A DNA stretch of 21,049 nt, from the NCBI GenBank assembly GCA_900752545.1, contig CAADVS010000010.1, forward strand, positions 1 to 21,049, in the 5' to 3' direction. Every line of letters starts with the position of its first letter. Position 1 is the stretch's first letter. Of this stretch, positions 13,851-20,946 are shown one piece after another. This DNA is from an uncultured Collinsella sp. (lineage in GTDB: Bacteria; Actinomycetota; Coriobacteriia; Coriobacteriales; Coriobacteriaceae). Position numbers and translations under genes: made by a program. A model generated the notes under the pieces. That model saw only the letters and a list, made by a program, of their open reading frames with translations, was not told the origin of the DNA and did not search any database.

Positions 13851-15071
13851 CTAGTTCTCGTCCTCAAACATACCACCCGCGACGACCTCGTACATACGCT
13901 CGAGCTCCAAGCGGTCCATCAAAAGCGGAACGGGGTACAGCGGATTGGCCTCGGCATCGGCATGCGCCGCCATCTCGGGAATGTCGGAGCGGCGAATGCC
14001 CAAGACATATTTGGGGATTCCCAGGGCCTCGTTCATGCGGTCGACCCAATCGATAAAGGCCTCGGCCGCAAGACTATCCTGCGCGGTAGCCGGCGCAATG
14101 CCCGCCATGCGAGCAAGATCGGCAAGCTTGGGGGCGGCGGCGTCACCATAAGCGCGAAGCATGTGCGGCAGGATGATCGCGTTGGCCAAACCGTGCGGAA
14201 TTCCGTATCGGCCGCCCAGACTGTGCGCGATGGCATGCACATATCCGACATAGGAGCGGGTAAACGCAACGCCCGCCTTATACGCCGCCGAAAGCATATT
14301 GCGACGAGCGCGCATGTCGTCACCATGCTCATAGGCCTCGAGCAAATTGTCGTGGATAAGCTGCACCGCCTGTCGCGCCATCTTGCGCGTATAGGGCGTG
14401 GTGCTTCGCCCGATAAAGGCCTCAACGGCATGCGTCAGGGCGTCCATGCCCGTCTGCCCCGTAATGGAAGCGGGCAAGCCGCACGTAAACTCGGGGTCGT
14501 GGACTGCAAAACGCGGGATGAGCACAAAGTCGTTAATGGGGTATTTGTAGTGCGTCCCGTCATCGGTAATTACCGCCGCAAGCGTGACTTCGCTTCCCGT
14601 ACCGGCGGTAGTGGGAACGGCGATGAGCAGCGGCAGGCGACGATGAATCCGCAGCAGGCCGCGCATCTTGTTGATGGGCTTGTTTGGCTGCGCAATGCGT
14701 GCGCCCACGCCCTTGGCACAGTCCATGGCCGAGCCACCGCCAAAGCCGATAATGGCCTGGCAGGCGCTCTCTCGATACAGGGACGCCGCTTCTTCCACGT
14801 TTGAAACCGTGGGGTTTGCACGCGTTTCGGCATAGACCGTAACGCCAATCCCCCTGCATGCGAGCGCCGTTTCGAGCGGTGCCGTGAGCCCCAGACGGGC
14901 AATGCCGGGATCCGTCACGATAAGGACCTTCTGGATCGAGCGCTTTTGAAGCACCGCGGGCACATCCTCGGCATGCTCTAAAATGCGCGGCTCGGTATAG
15001 GGCAGGATCGGCAATGCAATGCGAAAAACCGTCTGATATGTTCGGCACCAGGCACGACGGGCTAGATGCAT
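13851..15071 (-). CDS. Iron-containing (group III) alcohol dehydrogenase
   Basis: A 406-aa enzyme interconverting an alcohol and an aldehyde with NAD(P)H. The nucleotide-binding loop is GFGGGSAMDCAKG (about 109-121), followed by PTTAGTGSEVT (about 153-163). The metal ligands of the family are all present: Asp210 and His214 in GMDALTHAVEA, His279 in HAIAHSLGG and His293 in GIPHGLANA. The length is near the family's usual 380-400, with a short N-terminal extension. AAGGAG lies eight bases upstream of the ATG at 15071. First gene of the operon with the aldehyde dehydrogenase, and divergent from the rubrerythrin gene; a dyad candidate operator lies between its ribosome site and its promoter region. 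The substrate (short-chain alcohol, lactaldehyde or butanol type) cannot be fixed. Confidence 0.92.
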   Translation of the reverse strand: MHLARRAWCRTYQTVFRIALPILPYTEPRILEHAEDVPAVLQKRSIQKVLIVTDPGIARLGLTAPLETALACRGIGVTVYAETRANPTVSNVEEAASLYRESACQAIIGFGGGSAMDCAKGVGARIAQPNKPINKMRGLLRIHRRLPLLIAVPTTAGTGSEVTLAAVITDDGTHYKYPINDFVLIPRFAVHDPEFTCGLPASITGQTGMDALTHAVEAFIGRSTTPYTRKMARQAVQLIHDNLLEAYEHGDDMRARRNMLSAAYKAGVAFTRSYVGYVHAIAHSLGGRYGIPHGLANAIILPHMLRAYGDAAAPKLADLARMAGIAPATAQDSLAAEAFIDWVDRMNEALGIPKYVLGIRRSDIPEMAAHADAEANPLYPVPLLMDRLELERMYEVVAGGMFEDEN

Positions 15072-15089
15072 AAAGGAAACTCCTTCATT

Positions 15090-15105
15090 TGTTGATAGGT
15101 CAACA
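15090..15105. promoter_or_regulatory. inverted repeat, candidate operator of the dehydrogenase operon
   Basis: TGTTGA-TAGG-TCAACA, perfect 6-bp arms with a 4-base spacer, 19 bases upstream of the alcohol dehydrogenase start. A TACAAT box on the minus strand (15123-15118) would put the dyad just after the transcription start, a repressor-type position. No partner regulator gene is adjacent. Confidence 0.4.
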
Positions 15106-15215
15106 TTTGCTCGCCCGATTGTACTCAGCGGCGGTCAAAGACGGCCTGCCAATCGTTAATCAATCAACATCTTCATATCTCAAAATTGTTTTATTAAAAA
15201 TCATTCCTAATAGGC

Positions 15216-15243
15216 TTCACATTTGGTTGCATTTATGGATAAT
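15216..15243 (+). promoter_or_regulatory. predicted promoter of the rubrerythrin gene
   Basis: TTCACA (15216-15221), 16 bases, then GATAAT (15238-15243). The surrounding DNA is AT-rich compared with the flanks. A start near 15250 gives a leader of about 78 nt that contains a strong hairpin. Confidence 0.5.
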
Positions 15244-15261
15244 AGAACTCGTCAAGACGCA

Positions 15262-15292
15262 CGTCCGGAGAGGGCCCTTACGGGACCGGACG
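15262..15292 (+). promoter_or_regulatory. hairpin in the rubrerythrin mRNA leader
   Basis: CGTCCGG (15262-15268) and CCGGACG (15286-15292) pair perfectly, with an inner CCC-TTAC-GGG stem. It ends about 22 bases before the ribosome site, so it would not block translation and may stabilise the message. Confidence 0.45.
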
Positions 15293-15327
15293 AGCGCGCA
15301 ATCGCCATCGATCGAAAGGATCGAATC

Positions 15328-15888
15328 ATGAAGTTTGTTTGCCCCGTTTGCGGTTATGTGGAAGAGTTCGACGGCGACCAGCTGCCCGAGAACTTCAAGT
15401 GCCCCCAGTGCGGCGTTCCCGGTTCTCGCTTCCTGAAGCAGGAGGAGGGTCAGCTCGAGTGGGCTGCCGAGCACGTCGTGGGCGTCGCCAAGATGGAGGG
15501 CGTCTCCGAGGACATCGTTGCCGACCTGCGCGCCAACTTTGAGGGCGAGTGCTCCGAGGTCGGTATGTACCTGGCCATGGCTCGCGTCGCTCATCGCGAG
15601 GGTTATCCCGAGATCGGCCTGTACTGGGAGAAGGCTGCCCACGAGGAGGCCGAGCATGCCGCCAAGTTCGCCGAGCTCCTGGGCGAGGTCGTGACCGACT
15701 CCACCAAGAAGAACCTCGAGATGCGCGTTGAGGCCGAGAACGGCGCCACCGCCGGCAAGACCGATCTTGCCAAGCGTGCCAAGGCCGCCGGCCTCGATGC
15801 CATCCACGACACCGTGCACGAGATGGCTCGCGACGAGGCCCGCCACGGCAAGGCTTTCGCCGGCCTGCTCAAGCGCTACTTTGGCTAA
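15328..15888 (+). CDS. Reverse-type rubrerythrin (NADH-dependent peroxidase)
   Basis: A 186-aa non-haem iron protein. Residues 1-35 are a rubredoxin-like FeS4 domain (CPVCG at 5-9, CPQCG at 25-29), placed before the ferritin-like four-helix domain (about 45-186). The diiron ligands are in GECSEVGMYLAMARVAHREG, AAHEEAEHAAKF, EMRVEAENGA and the last helix MARDEARHGKAFAGLLKRYF. Having the rubredoxin part at the N-terminus defines the reverse rubrerythrins, which reduce hydrogen peroxide with electrons from NADH in anaerobes. I start at ATG 15328 (AAAGGAT seven bases upstream); the frame extends back to 15223, but that part is leader. Codon use is extremely biased towards GAG, AAG, GCC and CTG, indicating high expression. 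Monocistronic, with its own promoter and terminator. Confidence 0.93.
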   Translation: MKFVCPVCGYVEEFDGDQLPENFKCPQCGVPGSRFLKQEEGQLEWAAEHVVGVAKMEGVSEDIVADLRANFEGECSEVGMYLAMARVAHREGYPEIGLYWEKAAHEEAEHAAKFAELLGEVVTDSTKKNLEMRVEAENGATAGKTDLAKRAKAAGLDAIHDTVHEMARDEARHGKAFAGLLKRYFG

Positions 15889-15922
15889 GCCAACCGCCTG
15901 AGACATAACCTCAAGCTCGATG

Positions 15923-15953
15923 AGGCCCGGACCGTATTGGTTCGGGCCTTTTT
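15923..15953 (+). terminator. rho-independent terminator of the rubrerythrin gene
   Basis: AGGCCCGGACC and GGTTCGGGCCT pair over 11 bp with one G-U around a 5-base loop, followed by TTTT. Confidence 0.9.
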
Positions 15954-16019
15954 CGTGCCTCACGAACTTGTTAACGCCCTGAAATAGGACCGCCTTCGGC
16001 ATCGGCTTCTCGTCAAAAA

Positions 16020-16142
16020 CTAAGTGAGTAGACTTTTTGGAACTTGCCGAGCAGACCATCCATATCACTTTATAAAGCCGCAGGTAAATGCCTTGTTGCA
16101 AAACGACCTAGTCGCCAAAGTGCCAAAAGTCTACTCACTTAG
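16020..16142. repeat. 123-bp terminal-inverted-repeat element, copy 2
   Basis: Same length and orientation as copy 1, about 80% identical to copy 3 by manual comparison. The ends are CTAAGTGAGTAGACTTTT and its reverse complement; the central CCGCAGGTA box starts at 16078. Its right end contains the last codons and TAG stop (16131-16133) of the minus-strand nuclease-like gene. Beyond the left end, minus-strand reading gives TTTTTGACG, a U-run that would follow the complete hairpin. Confidence 0.88.
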
Positions 16143-17258
16143 ATTCGCAGCCGTCCACGATCGAGCCATTTTGTGTCTAACGGGCATCTTTCCGTCGATT
16201 ACTCCCAATTTTGTCCAGTCAATGAATAGTTCAGACCGGAGTAATATCTCAGCCCTTTGCTCATCCGAGCTTTTATCACGATATTCAGCATCGAGCATCC
16301 TGCATATGGCCTTAACGATCGCGCGGAATCTATCCTCATCCGATATCTGTCTGTGTGTCAGGAGAAGCACATCGTAGCCCATGGCCTGAAGGGCCGTCAT
16401 GCGGTCAGCGTCACGCAAGCCATCCCCTGCGCGTCCGTGCGAGGCCTTTCCCTGACATTCAATGGCCACCTGTCGCCTGCCGTCCGGCGAAGAAAGAAGT
16501 AGGTCGATATATACACGGGACTTTCCCACAATCGCTCGCGCACTTTTGCTTAGCATCACTTCAACATTAAGCTCTATGCCGCAAAAACCTTCGCCTCCCA
16601 GGGATCGCGGCAGTGCAAGTAGCAAATACGCCTCGACCTCAAAAGGCGACGCGGCACCCAATGGAACGAGTTGCGATACCACCATAAATCTATTGCCGTA
16701 ACGCATCCCGCAAACATCTGAACAAAAACGGTCAAGGTCTCCGCCCAAAACCAAAGCGTCTCGACGCCATAAATTTGAGGCGGTGCCGTCCTCGGACGGG
16801 CAGCGCACCCAACCGAACGTTGTCGAAATCGCGCCCGAATCAATTGCACGCGAAAGCTCCGCCTCAAGTGCCGCTGGCAGGGCACACACCGCAAACAAGC
16901 CGCACATCTCTGCCAACACAAAAAGAAGCTGGAGATCCGTCAGATGTCGAGACATGATAAATGCCGTCAGTAGAGGAGACGTGACCAAAAACCCATGCTC
17001 CGTTTCCAGCACGGATTCCCTGGGGAGCTCACCAAGCAACAGCCGCTGTCTGATACTGGCAGGACAAGTCCGCTTGTTTCTCGTCCGGACCAATGTATAC
17101 AACGGAAAGCCGAGCACAACCGCAGCCGTCGGGTTACGGGCAAGGTCATATCGCTGCCGGTCTTCTTCCGGCCGTGGAAGCGGCGGACACAAAGCGCGGA
17201 CTTGAGGAGGCAAACGCCAGTACCTAAAAGCCGATATGTCACAAACTAGATCCTCCAT
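16131..17258 (-). CDS. AbiEi-like N-domain plus DUF559/Vsr-like PD-(D/E)XK domain, putative defence-type protein
   Basis: A 375-aa protein I recognise only at the fold level. The first half (LVCDISAFRYWRLPPQVRALCPPLP, then AAVVLGFPLYTLVRT and GFLVTSPLLTAFI) resembles the AbiEi-like domain of actinobacterial proteins, where a ...VTSPxxT... strand recurs. The second half looks like a DUF559/very-short-patch-repair-type nuclease: SPFEVEAYLLLALP (about 204-217), ELNVEV, YIDLLLS (Asp about 252), VAIECQGKASH (Glu about 267), DADRMTALQAMGYDVLLLTH. An ExQ in place of ExK makes catalysis uncertain. I prefer ATG 17258 to GTG 17264; neither has a ribosome site. Base composition looks lower in GC than the neighbours. 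The last residues (LSE) and the stop lie within repeat copy 2, and copy 3 lies 180 bases upstream, so the gene is bracketed by the repeat. Function unproven. Confidence 0.7.
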   Translation of the reverse strand: MEDLVCDISAFRYWRLPPQVRALCPPLPRPEEDRQRYDLARNPTAAVVLGFPLYTLVRTRNKRTCPASIRQRLLLGELPRESVLETEHGFLVTSPLLTAFIMSRHLTDLQLLFVLAEMCGLFAVCALPAALEAELSRAIDSGAISTTFGWVRCPSEDGTASNLWRRDALVLGGDLDRFCSDVCGMRYGNRFMVVSQLVPLGAASPFEVEAYLLLALPRSLGGEGFCGIELNVEVMLSKSARAIVGKSRVYIDLLLSSPDGRRQVAIECQGKASHGRAGDGLRDADRMTALQAMGYDVLLLTHRQISDEDRFRAIVKAICRMLDAEYRDKSSDEQRAEILLRSELFIDWTKLGVIDGKMPVRHKMARSWTAANLSE

Positions 17259-17439
17259 AGGCACAGGAAAACACGAATTTCAACCCAGTCAGTCACGCAT
17301 TGGCGCGAACGCACCAAAAATGGCGCCGAACGGACTGCCAAGTTTTCAACAGCCCTCCCCAACTGGCCAAAAGCTTGCCGAGAGCTGGACGAAGCCCTGT
17401 TGAAAACCCCATTTTTTTCTCATGCAGAAGCTTTGCACG
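17259..17439. other. gap between the nuclease-like gene and repeat copy 3, with an 11-bp inverted repeat
   Basis: GTTTTCAACAG (17342-17352) and CTGTTGAAAAC (17397-17407) are perfect inverted arms around a 44-base loop; CCCATTTTTTT follows on the plus strand, giving a terminator-like end. Nearer the gene, two near-identical direct repeats TGGCGC(C)GAACG occur (about 17310-17336). No ribosome site or clear promoter for the minus-strand gene was found. Confidence 0.55.
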
Positions 17440-17562
17440 GCAAGTGAGTAGACTTTTTTGAACATCCCGAGCAGGCCGGTCATCCTGCTTTTCAAAACCG
17501 CAGGTAGATAGCTTGTTATAAAACTGCCTGGTCGCCAAAGTGCCGAAAGTCTACTCACTTAG
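17440..17562. repeat. 123-bp terminal-inverted-repeat element, copy 3
   Basis: Third copy, same orientation. The left terminus begins GCAAGTGAG instead of CTAAGTGAG; the right terminus is intact (ending CTCACTTAG at 17562). The central CCGCAGGTA box starts at 17498, offset 58 as in the others. The right end supplies the last codon and TGA stop (17555-17557) of the pdxR-type gene. Confidence 0.88.
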
Positions 17563-18991
17563 GTTGCAGAGTGCCCCCCATTAGCTGCAATTCCAAGGTA
17601 GTTAGCACTTTTGGACTCAGATCGTCATACTGGACAAGGATTCGAGTCGGGTTTTCAGGAGCAGATGCACCATCGGCACACCAAAAACAGTCACTGACAT
17701 CGATGAACGGGATACTCGAGCGTGTGAGGGCCTGCGCAAAAGAGCTTCCGCCCGTTCCGCGCTCCACGGCCACGACGCAGTAAAGACCCGCGTCTGCATG
17801 CTCGATCGAGACTTCCCCTGCCGGAAACGCCTTCCGCACAAGCGCCGCCAGGCCATCGCGCGCCTCGCGAGCGCGCACGCGCACGCGGTTCACATGTCGC
17901 TCGTAATCACCAGATTCCAGCAAACGCGCCAAAGCGACCTGGTCAACAGAGCTCACCGACGAGGCGTAGAAACCAAGGTTGCGCCTAAACCGCTCCATTA
18001 GCTCATCGGGCAGCACCATGTACGCTAGACGCAACGCCGATGAAAGGCTCTTCGAAAACGTGTTGGTGTAGATAACCGACTGGGCGGCATCAATCGACGC
18101 GAGCGCGGGAATCGGCTTCCCGGCAAGGCGAAACTCACAATCAAAGTCATCTTCGATGAGATACCGACCTGGTCGCTCGGCGGCCCAGCTCAGAAGCGCA
18201 TAGCGACGCGCAATGCTCGTCACAAGGCCGGTCGGATACTGATGGGACGGCATCAGGTGAAGGACATCGGTCCCGCTTTTCTGCAGAGTGCTCAAGTCCA
18301 CGCCCTCATCATCCAACGGGATATGTCGAACTTTGCAACCCATAGCCTGATAGATGCGCGTCAGACGCAAATAGCCCGGATCCTCAACGGCATACACCTT
18401 GTCGGCTCCAAGCAACTGAACCAACATGGTATCGAGCAGCTGGGCGCCCGCACCGATAACGATGTTGTTGGGGTCGACATTCATACCCCTTGTCCCACGC
18501 AGATGATGAGCAATTGCGCGTCGTAGCCGAGCGGTGCCCTGTGCCGGTGCGGGCGAAAAGATTTCGCGTTCGTCTTCGGATGTCAGCGCCGCTCGTAGCG
18601 CGCTTTGCCAAAGCCGCGCCGCCTCCAAAGCGGAAGGAGAAAGTGCATCGAATCGCTCGACCCGCCCGCGGACATCATGCTCGCTGGGGCCCACAGAGAC
18701 GGCATCTCGGTCGATGCCCTCCGCAGCCGAAGCCAAAACCGGTGCATCCGGAAGCTCGCATGCGTAGTAGCCACGACGTGGCATTGAGCAAATATAGCCC
18801 TCGGCAAGTAACTGGCTATATGCATTCTCGATGGTAATGACACTGATTCCCAGATGACTGGCAAAGGCGCGCTTAGACGGCAAATGCTCCCCCGCCGCAA
18901 TGCGTCCAGCTACGATATCATCTCGAATTTGCTGGTAAACATATTCATAGAGCGATGCCTCGCCGCGCTTTTCCAAATTGTAGTCAAGCAT
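17555..18991 (-). CDS. pdxR: MocR/GntR-type regulator of vitamin B6 synthesis (PdxR-like)
   Basis: A 478-aa fusion of a GntR winged helix (residues 1-80: YVYQQIRDDIVAGRIAAGEHLPSKRAFASHLGISVITIENAY) with a class I aminotransferase-like domain (about 110-478). PLP-site elements are visible: PSHQYPTG, IEDDFDCEFR and the lysine in NTFSKSLSSALR (Lys314). MocR proteins use the bound cofactor as a sensor; members next to pdxST activate those genes when pyridoxal phosphate is low. It is divergent from pdxS with two direct repeats in the shared region, so the PdxR role is well supported. I start at ATG 18991 (AGGTGG about eight bases upstream); an upstream ATG at 19024 would overlap one repeat. The stop codon lies in the end of repeat copy 3, so the native C-terminus may have been altered by insertion. 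Confidence 0.88.
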   Translation of the reverse strand: MLDYNLEKRGEASLYEYVYQQIRDDIVAGRIAAGEHLPSKRAFASHLGISVITIENAYSQLLAEGYICSMPRRGYYACELPDAPVLASAAEGIDRDAVSVGPSEHDVRGRVERFDALSPSALEAARLWQSALRAALTSEDEREIFSPAPAQGTARLRRAIAHHLRGTRGMNVDPNNIVIGAGAQLLDTMLVQLLGADKVYAVEDPGYLRLTRIYQAMGCKVRHIPLDDEGVDLSTLQKSGTDVLHLMPSHQYPTGLVTSIARRYALLSWAAERPGRYLIEDDFDCEFRLAGKPIPALASIDAAQSVIYTNTFSKSLSSALRLAYMVLPDELMERFRRNLGFYASSVSSVDQVALARLLESGDYERHVNRVRVRAREARDGLAALVRKAFPAGEVSIEHADAGLYCVVAVERGTGGSSFAQALTRSSIPFIDVSDCFWCADGASAPENPTRILVQYDDLSPKVLTTLELQLMGGTLQPK

Positions 18992-19002
18992 GAGTTTGCC
19001 AC

Positions 19003-19047
19003 CTGACCTTATCGAGCTGTTCAATCTGGTATTAAGCTGACCTTATT
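19003..19047. promoter_or_regulatory. direct repeats, candidate PdxR operators
   Basis: CTGACCTTAT occurs at 19003-19012 and again at 19038-19047, 35 bases apart, with CTGGTATTA between (19027-19035). MocR-type regulators typically bind paired direct repeats in the divergent region. The first copy is 12 bases from the pdxR start; the second lies just upstream of a weak pdxS promoter (possible -10 TATTTT near 19067). Confidence 0.55.
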
Positions 19048-19136
19048 ATTATCTCGAAAACTGAGTATTTTGCCATACCCAGCTCCCCGATAGGATGTTC
19101 CGTCAAGCAATGCACATGCCAACCAAGGGAGCAACC

Positions 19137-20027
19137 ATGGCAGAACAGACCAGCAAGGCCGATCGCGTCAAACTCAATCGCGAGCTCGCGCAGATGCTCA
19201 AGGGCGGCGTCATCATGGACGTTACCACGCCCGAGCAGGCACGCATCGCCGAGGAGGCAGGCGCCTGCGCCGTCATGGCTCTCGAGCGCATCCCGGCCGA
19301 CATCCGTGCCGCAGGCGGCGTCTCGCGCATGAGCGACCCCAAGATGATCAAGGGCATCCAAGAGGCCGTCTCCATCCCTGTTATGGCCAAGTGCCGCATC
19401 GGTCACATCGTCGAGGCGCAGGTCCTTCAGGCTATCGAGATCGATTACATCGACGAGTCCGAGGTTCTCTCCCCCGCCGATGACGTCTATCACATCGACA
19501 AGACCCAGTTTGACGTGCCGTTTGTCTGCGGCGCCCGCGATCTGGGCGAGGCGCTGCGCCGTGTTGCCGAGGGCGCCACGATGATCCGCACCAAGGGTGA
19601 GCCGGGTACGGGCGACGTCGTTCAGGCCGTGCGTCACATGCGCAAGATCCAAAAGCAGATCCGCGACGTTGTTGCCCTGCGTGACGACGAGCTCTTTGAG
19701 GCAGCCAAGCAGCTGCAGGTTCCGGTCGAGCTGGTGCGCGAGGTCCATGCCACGGGCAAGCTTCCCGTCGTGAACTTTGCTGCTGGCGGTGTGGCAACCC
19801 CTGCCGACGCCGCGCTGATGATGCAGCTGGGCGCCGAAGGCGTCTTTGTCGGATCGGGCATCTTTAAGAGCGGCGACCCCGCCAAGCGCGCAGCCGCCAT
19901 CGTCAAGGCCGTGGCAAACTTCACCGATGCCAAGCTCATTGCCGAGCTTTCAGAGGACCTGGGCGAGGCCATGGTGGGCATCAACGCCGACGAGATCGAG
20001 ATTATCATGGAAGAGCGCGGGCGCTAG
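19137..20027 (+). CDS. pdxS: Pyridoxal 5'-phosphate synthase, synthase subunit PdxS
   Basis: A 296-aa (beta/alpha)8-barrel enzyme that builds pyridoxal phosphate from ribose 5-phosphate, glyceraldehyde 3-phosphate and ammonia. The catalytic residues are visible: Asp28 in GVIMDVTTPEQA, Lys85 in PVMAKCRIGH (first covalent intermediate) and Lys153 in RTKGEPGTGD. The signature IDYIDESEVLSPADD (about 102-116) is also present, and the length is that of the family. I start at ATG 19137 because AGGGAG lies six bases upstream; the frame opens earlier at 19095 without a site. The glutaminase partner PdxT follows 20 bases downstream. Codon bias is strong, suggesting good expression. This family is highly conserved, so the call is firm. 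Confidence 0.97.
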   Translation: MAEQTSKADRVKLNRELAQMLKGGVIMDVTTPEQARIAEEAGACAVMALERIPADIRAAGGVSRMSDPKMIKGIQEAVSIPVMAKCRIGHIVEAQVLQAIEIDYIDESEVLSPADDVYHIDKTQFDVPFVCGARDLGEALRRVAEGATMIRTKGEPGTGDVVQAVRHMRKIQKQIRDVVALRDDELFEAAKQLQVPVELVREVHATGKLPVVNFAAGGVATPADAALMMQLGAEGVFVGSGIFKSGDPAKRAAAIVKAVANFTDAKLIAELSEDLGEAMVGINADEIEIIMEERGR

Positions 20028-20047
20028 TCCAGCAGAAAGGATCGCAC

Positions 20048-20635
20048 ATGAGCGATTATGCAGACCAAACGGTCGCCGTGCTGGCGGTCCAAGGCGCATT
20101 TGCCGAGCACGAGGCAAGACTATCCGAGCTGGGCGCGCGCTGTATTGAGCTGAGGCAGGCGGCTGATTTGAAGCAGGACTTTGACCGTCTGGTACTTCCC
20201 GGCGGCGAGTCTACCGTTCAAGGGAAGCTGCTTGATGAGTTGGGCATGCTCGAGGAGCTTCGTGCCCGTATCGCTGAAGGCATGCCCGTCCTGGGCACCT
20301 GCGCCGGCCTGATTCTGCTGGCTCACGACCTTGCCGCCCATGACGATAAGGGGACGCCGCGCCTGGCAACCATGGATGTACTTGTCGAGCGCAATGCCTA
20401 CGGCAGGCAGCTCGGCAGCTTTCGAACCAAGGGGCAGCTAGCCGGCATCGACGGTGAAGTGCCACTGACGTTTATCCGCGCGCCCCGCATCGTCGAGGTC
20501 CACGGCGACGCCAAGGCCTTAGCGAAAGTCGACGGCCGTATCGTCGCCGCCCGTCAGGGCAGCCAGCTCGGCGTAACCTTCCACCCCGAACTCGACGAAG
20601 ACACCCGCCTCCACGAACTGTTCCTACAAATGTAG
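20048..20635 (+). CDS. pdxT: Pyridoxal 5'-phosphate synthase, glutaminase subunit PdxT
   Basis: A 195-aa class I glutamine amidotransferase that releases ammonia from glutamine and channels it to PdxS. Visible: VLAVQGAFAEHE at the N-terminus, LPGGESTVQGKLL (about 50-62, the family loop that interacts with substrate), the nucleophile Cys85 in GTCAGLILLA, and the His179/Glu181 pair in VTFHPEL. AFAEHEARLSELGA is typical of PdxT. The length is normal. AAAGGAT lies about six bases before the ATG, and the 20-base gap to pdxS shows a two-gene operon under the PdxR-type regulator upstream. GGESTVQG differs slightly from the usual GGESTTMG or GGESTTIG. Confidence 0.96.
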   Translation: MSDYADQTVAVLAVQGAFAEHEARLSELGARCIELRQAADLKQDFDRLVLPGGESTVQGKLLDELGMLEELRARIAEGMPVLGTCAGLILLAHDLAAHDDKGTPRLATMDVLVERNAYGRQLGSFRTKGQLAGIDGEVPLTFIRAPRIVEVHGDAKALAKVDGRIVAARQGSQLGVTFHPELDEDTRLHELFLQM

Positions 20636-20656
20636 GAATCGAAATCAACAAACAAA

Positions 20657-20724
20657 ATGAGAGTGGATGATCTCCCTCTTTAAGCTTGGATGCAGGCTCA
20701 AACCGGGAGATTATCCACTCTCAT
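20657..20724. repeat. palindrome P1 with 20-bp arms after pdxT
   Basis: ATGAGAGTGGATGATCTCCC (20657-20676) is inverted at 20705-20724 with one change (a G-U pair in RNA). The loop is 28 bases. It is 22 bases after the pdxT stop but has no T-run, so it is not a classic terminator; it looks like a dispersed palindromic unit. Confidence 0.7.
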
Positions 20725-20730
20725 GCTATG

Positions 20731-20786
20731 TAGTCGTTGGGGACGTTCTTAAATGACCAGTCAAACAAGAACGTCCCCAACGACTA
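20731..20786. repeat. palindrome P2, perfect 20-bp arms
   Basis: TAGTCGTTGGGGACGTTCTT (20731-20750) is repeated as an exact reverse complement at 20767-20786. The 16-base loop carries an inner TGAC-CA-GTCA stem. The GGGGAC core is shared with the palindrome at 7315-7347. Confidence 0.8.
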
Positions 20787-20839
20787 TCTTTTAGCAGGTC
20801 TGGATCATGGCAATGTCGATGTTTTGGCACCGACAGCGA

Positions 20840-20939
20840 GCGCCCACCAGAGCGAACAAATTGGCATGAAAAGAGGACGGCATAGACCTTCTGGTCATGC
20901 CGTCCTCTTTGAATGACAAGTTGTCGCTCTGGTGGGCGC
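20840..20939. repeat. nested double palindrome P3 (100 bp)
   Basis: The outer arms GCGCCCACCAGAGCGA (20840-20855) and TCGCTCTGGTGGGCGC (20924-20939) are a perfect 16-bp inverted repeat. Inside, 20870-20910 forms a second 18-bp stem around a 4-base loop with one bulged A and ends in CTCTTT. The inner hairpin could terminate transcription in either direction; the outer arms make the whole a long cruciform. Confidence 0.75.
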
Positions 20940-20946
20940 GCAGCGT

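Noticed and set aside
13782..14804. 340-codon plus-strand open frame
   Set aside because: Antisense to the alcohol dehydrogenase gene, whose metal-binding motifs are unambiguous.
15181..15215. PerR-type operator upstream of the rubrerythrin gene
   Set aside because: The region is AT-rich, but no TTATAATnATTATAA-like dyad is present.
2456..17562. Three similar repeats as a CRISPR array or integron attC sites
   Set aside because: The copies are 123 bp long, far apart, and without regular spacers; they lack the RYYYAAC/GTTRRRY core of attC sites and no integrase or cas gene is present.
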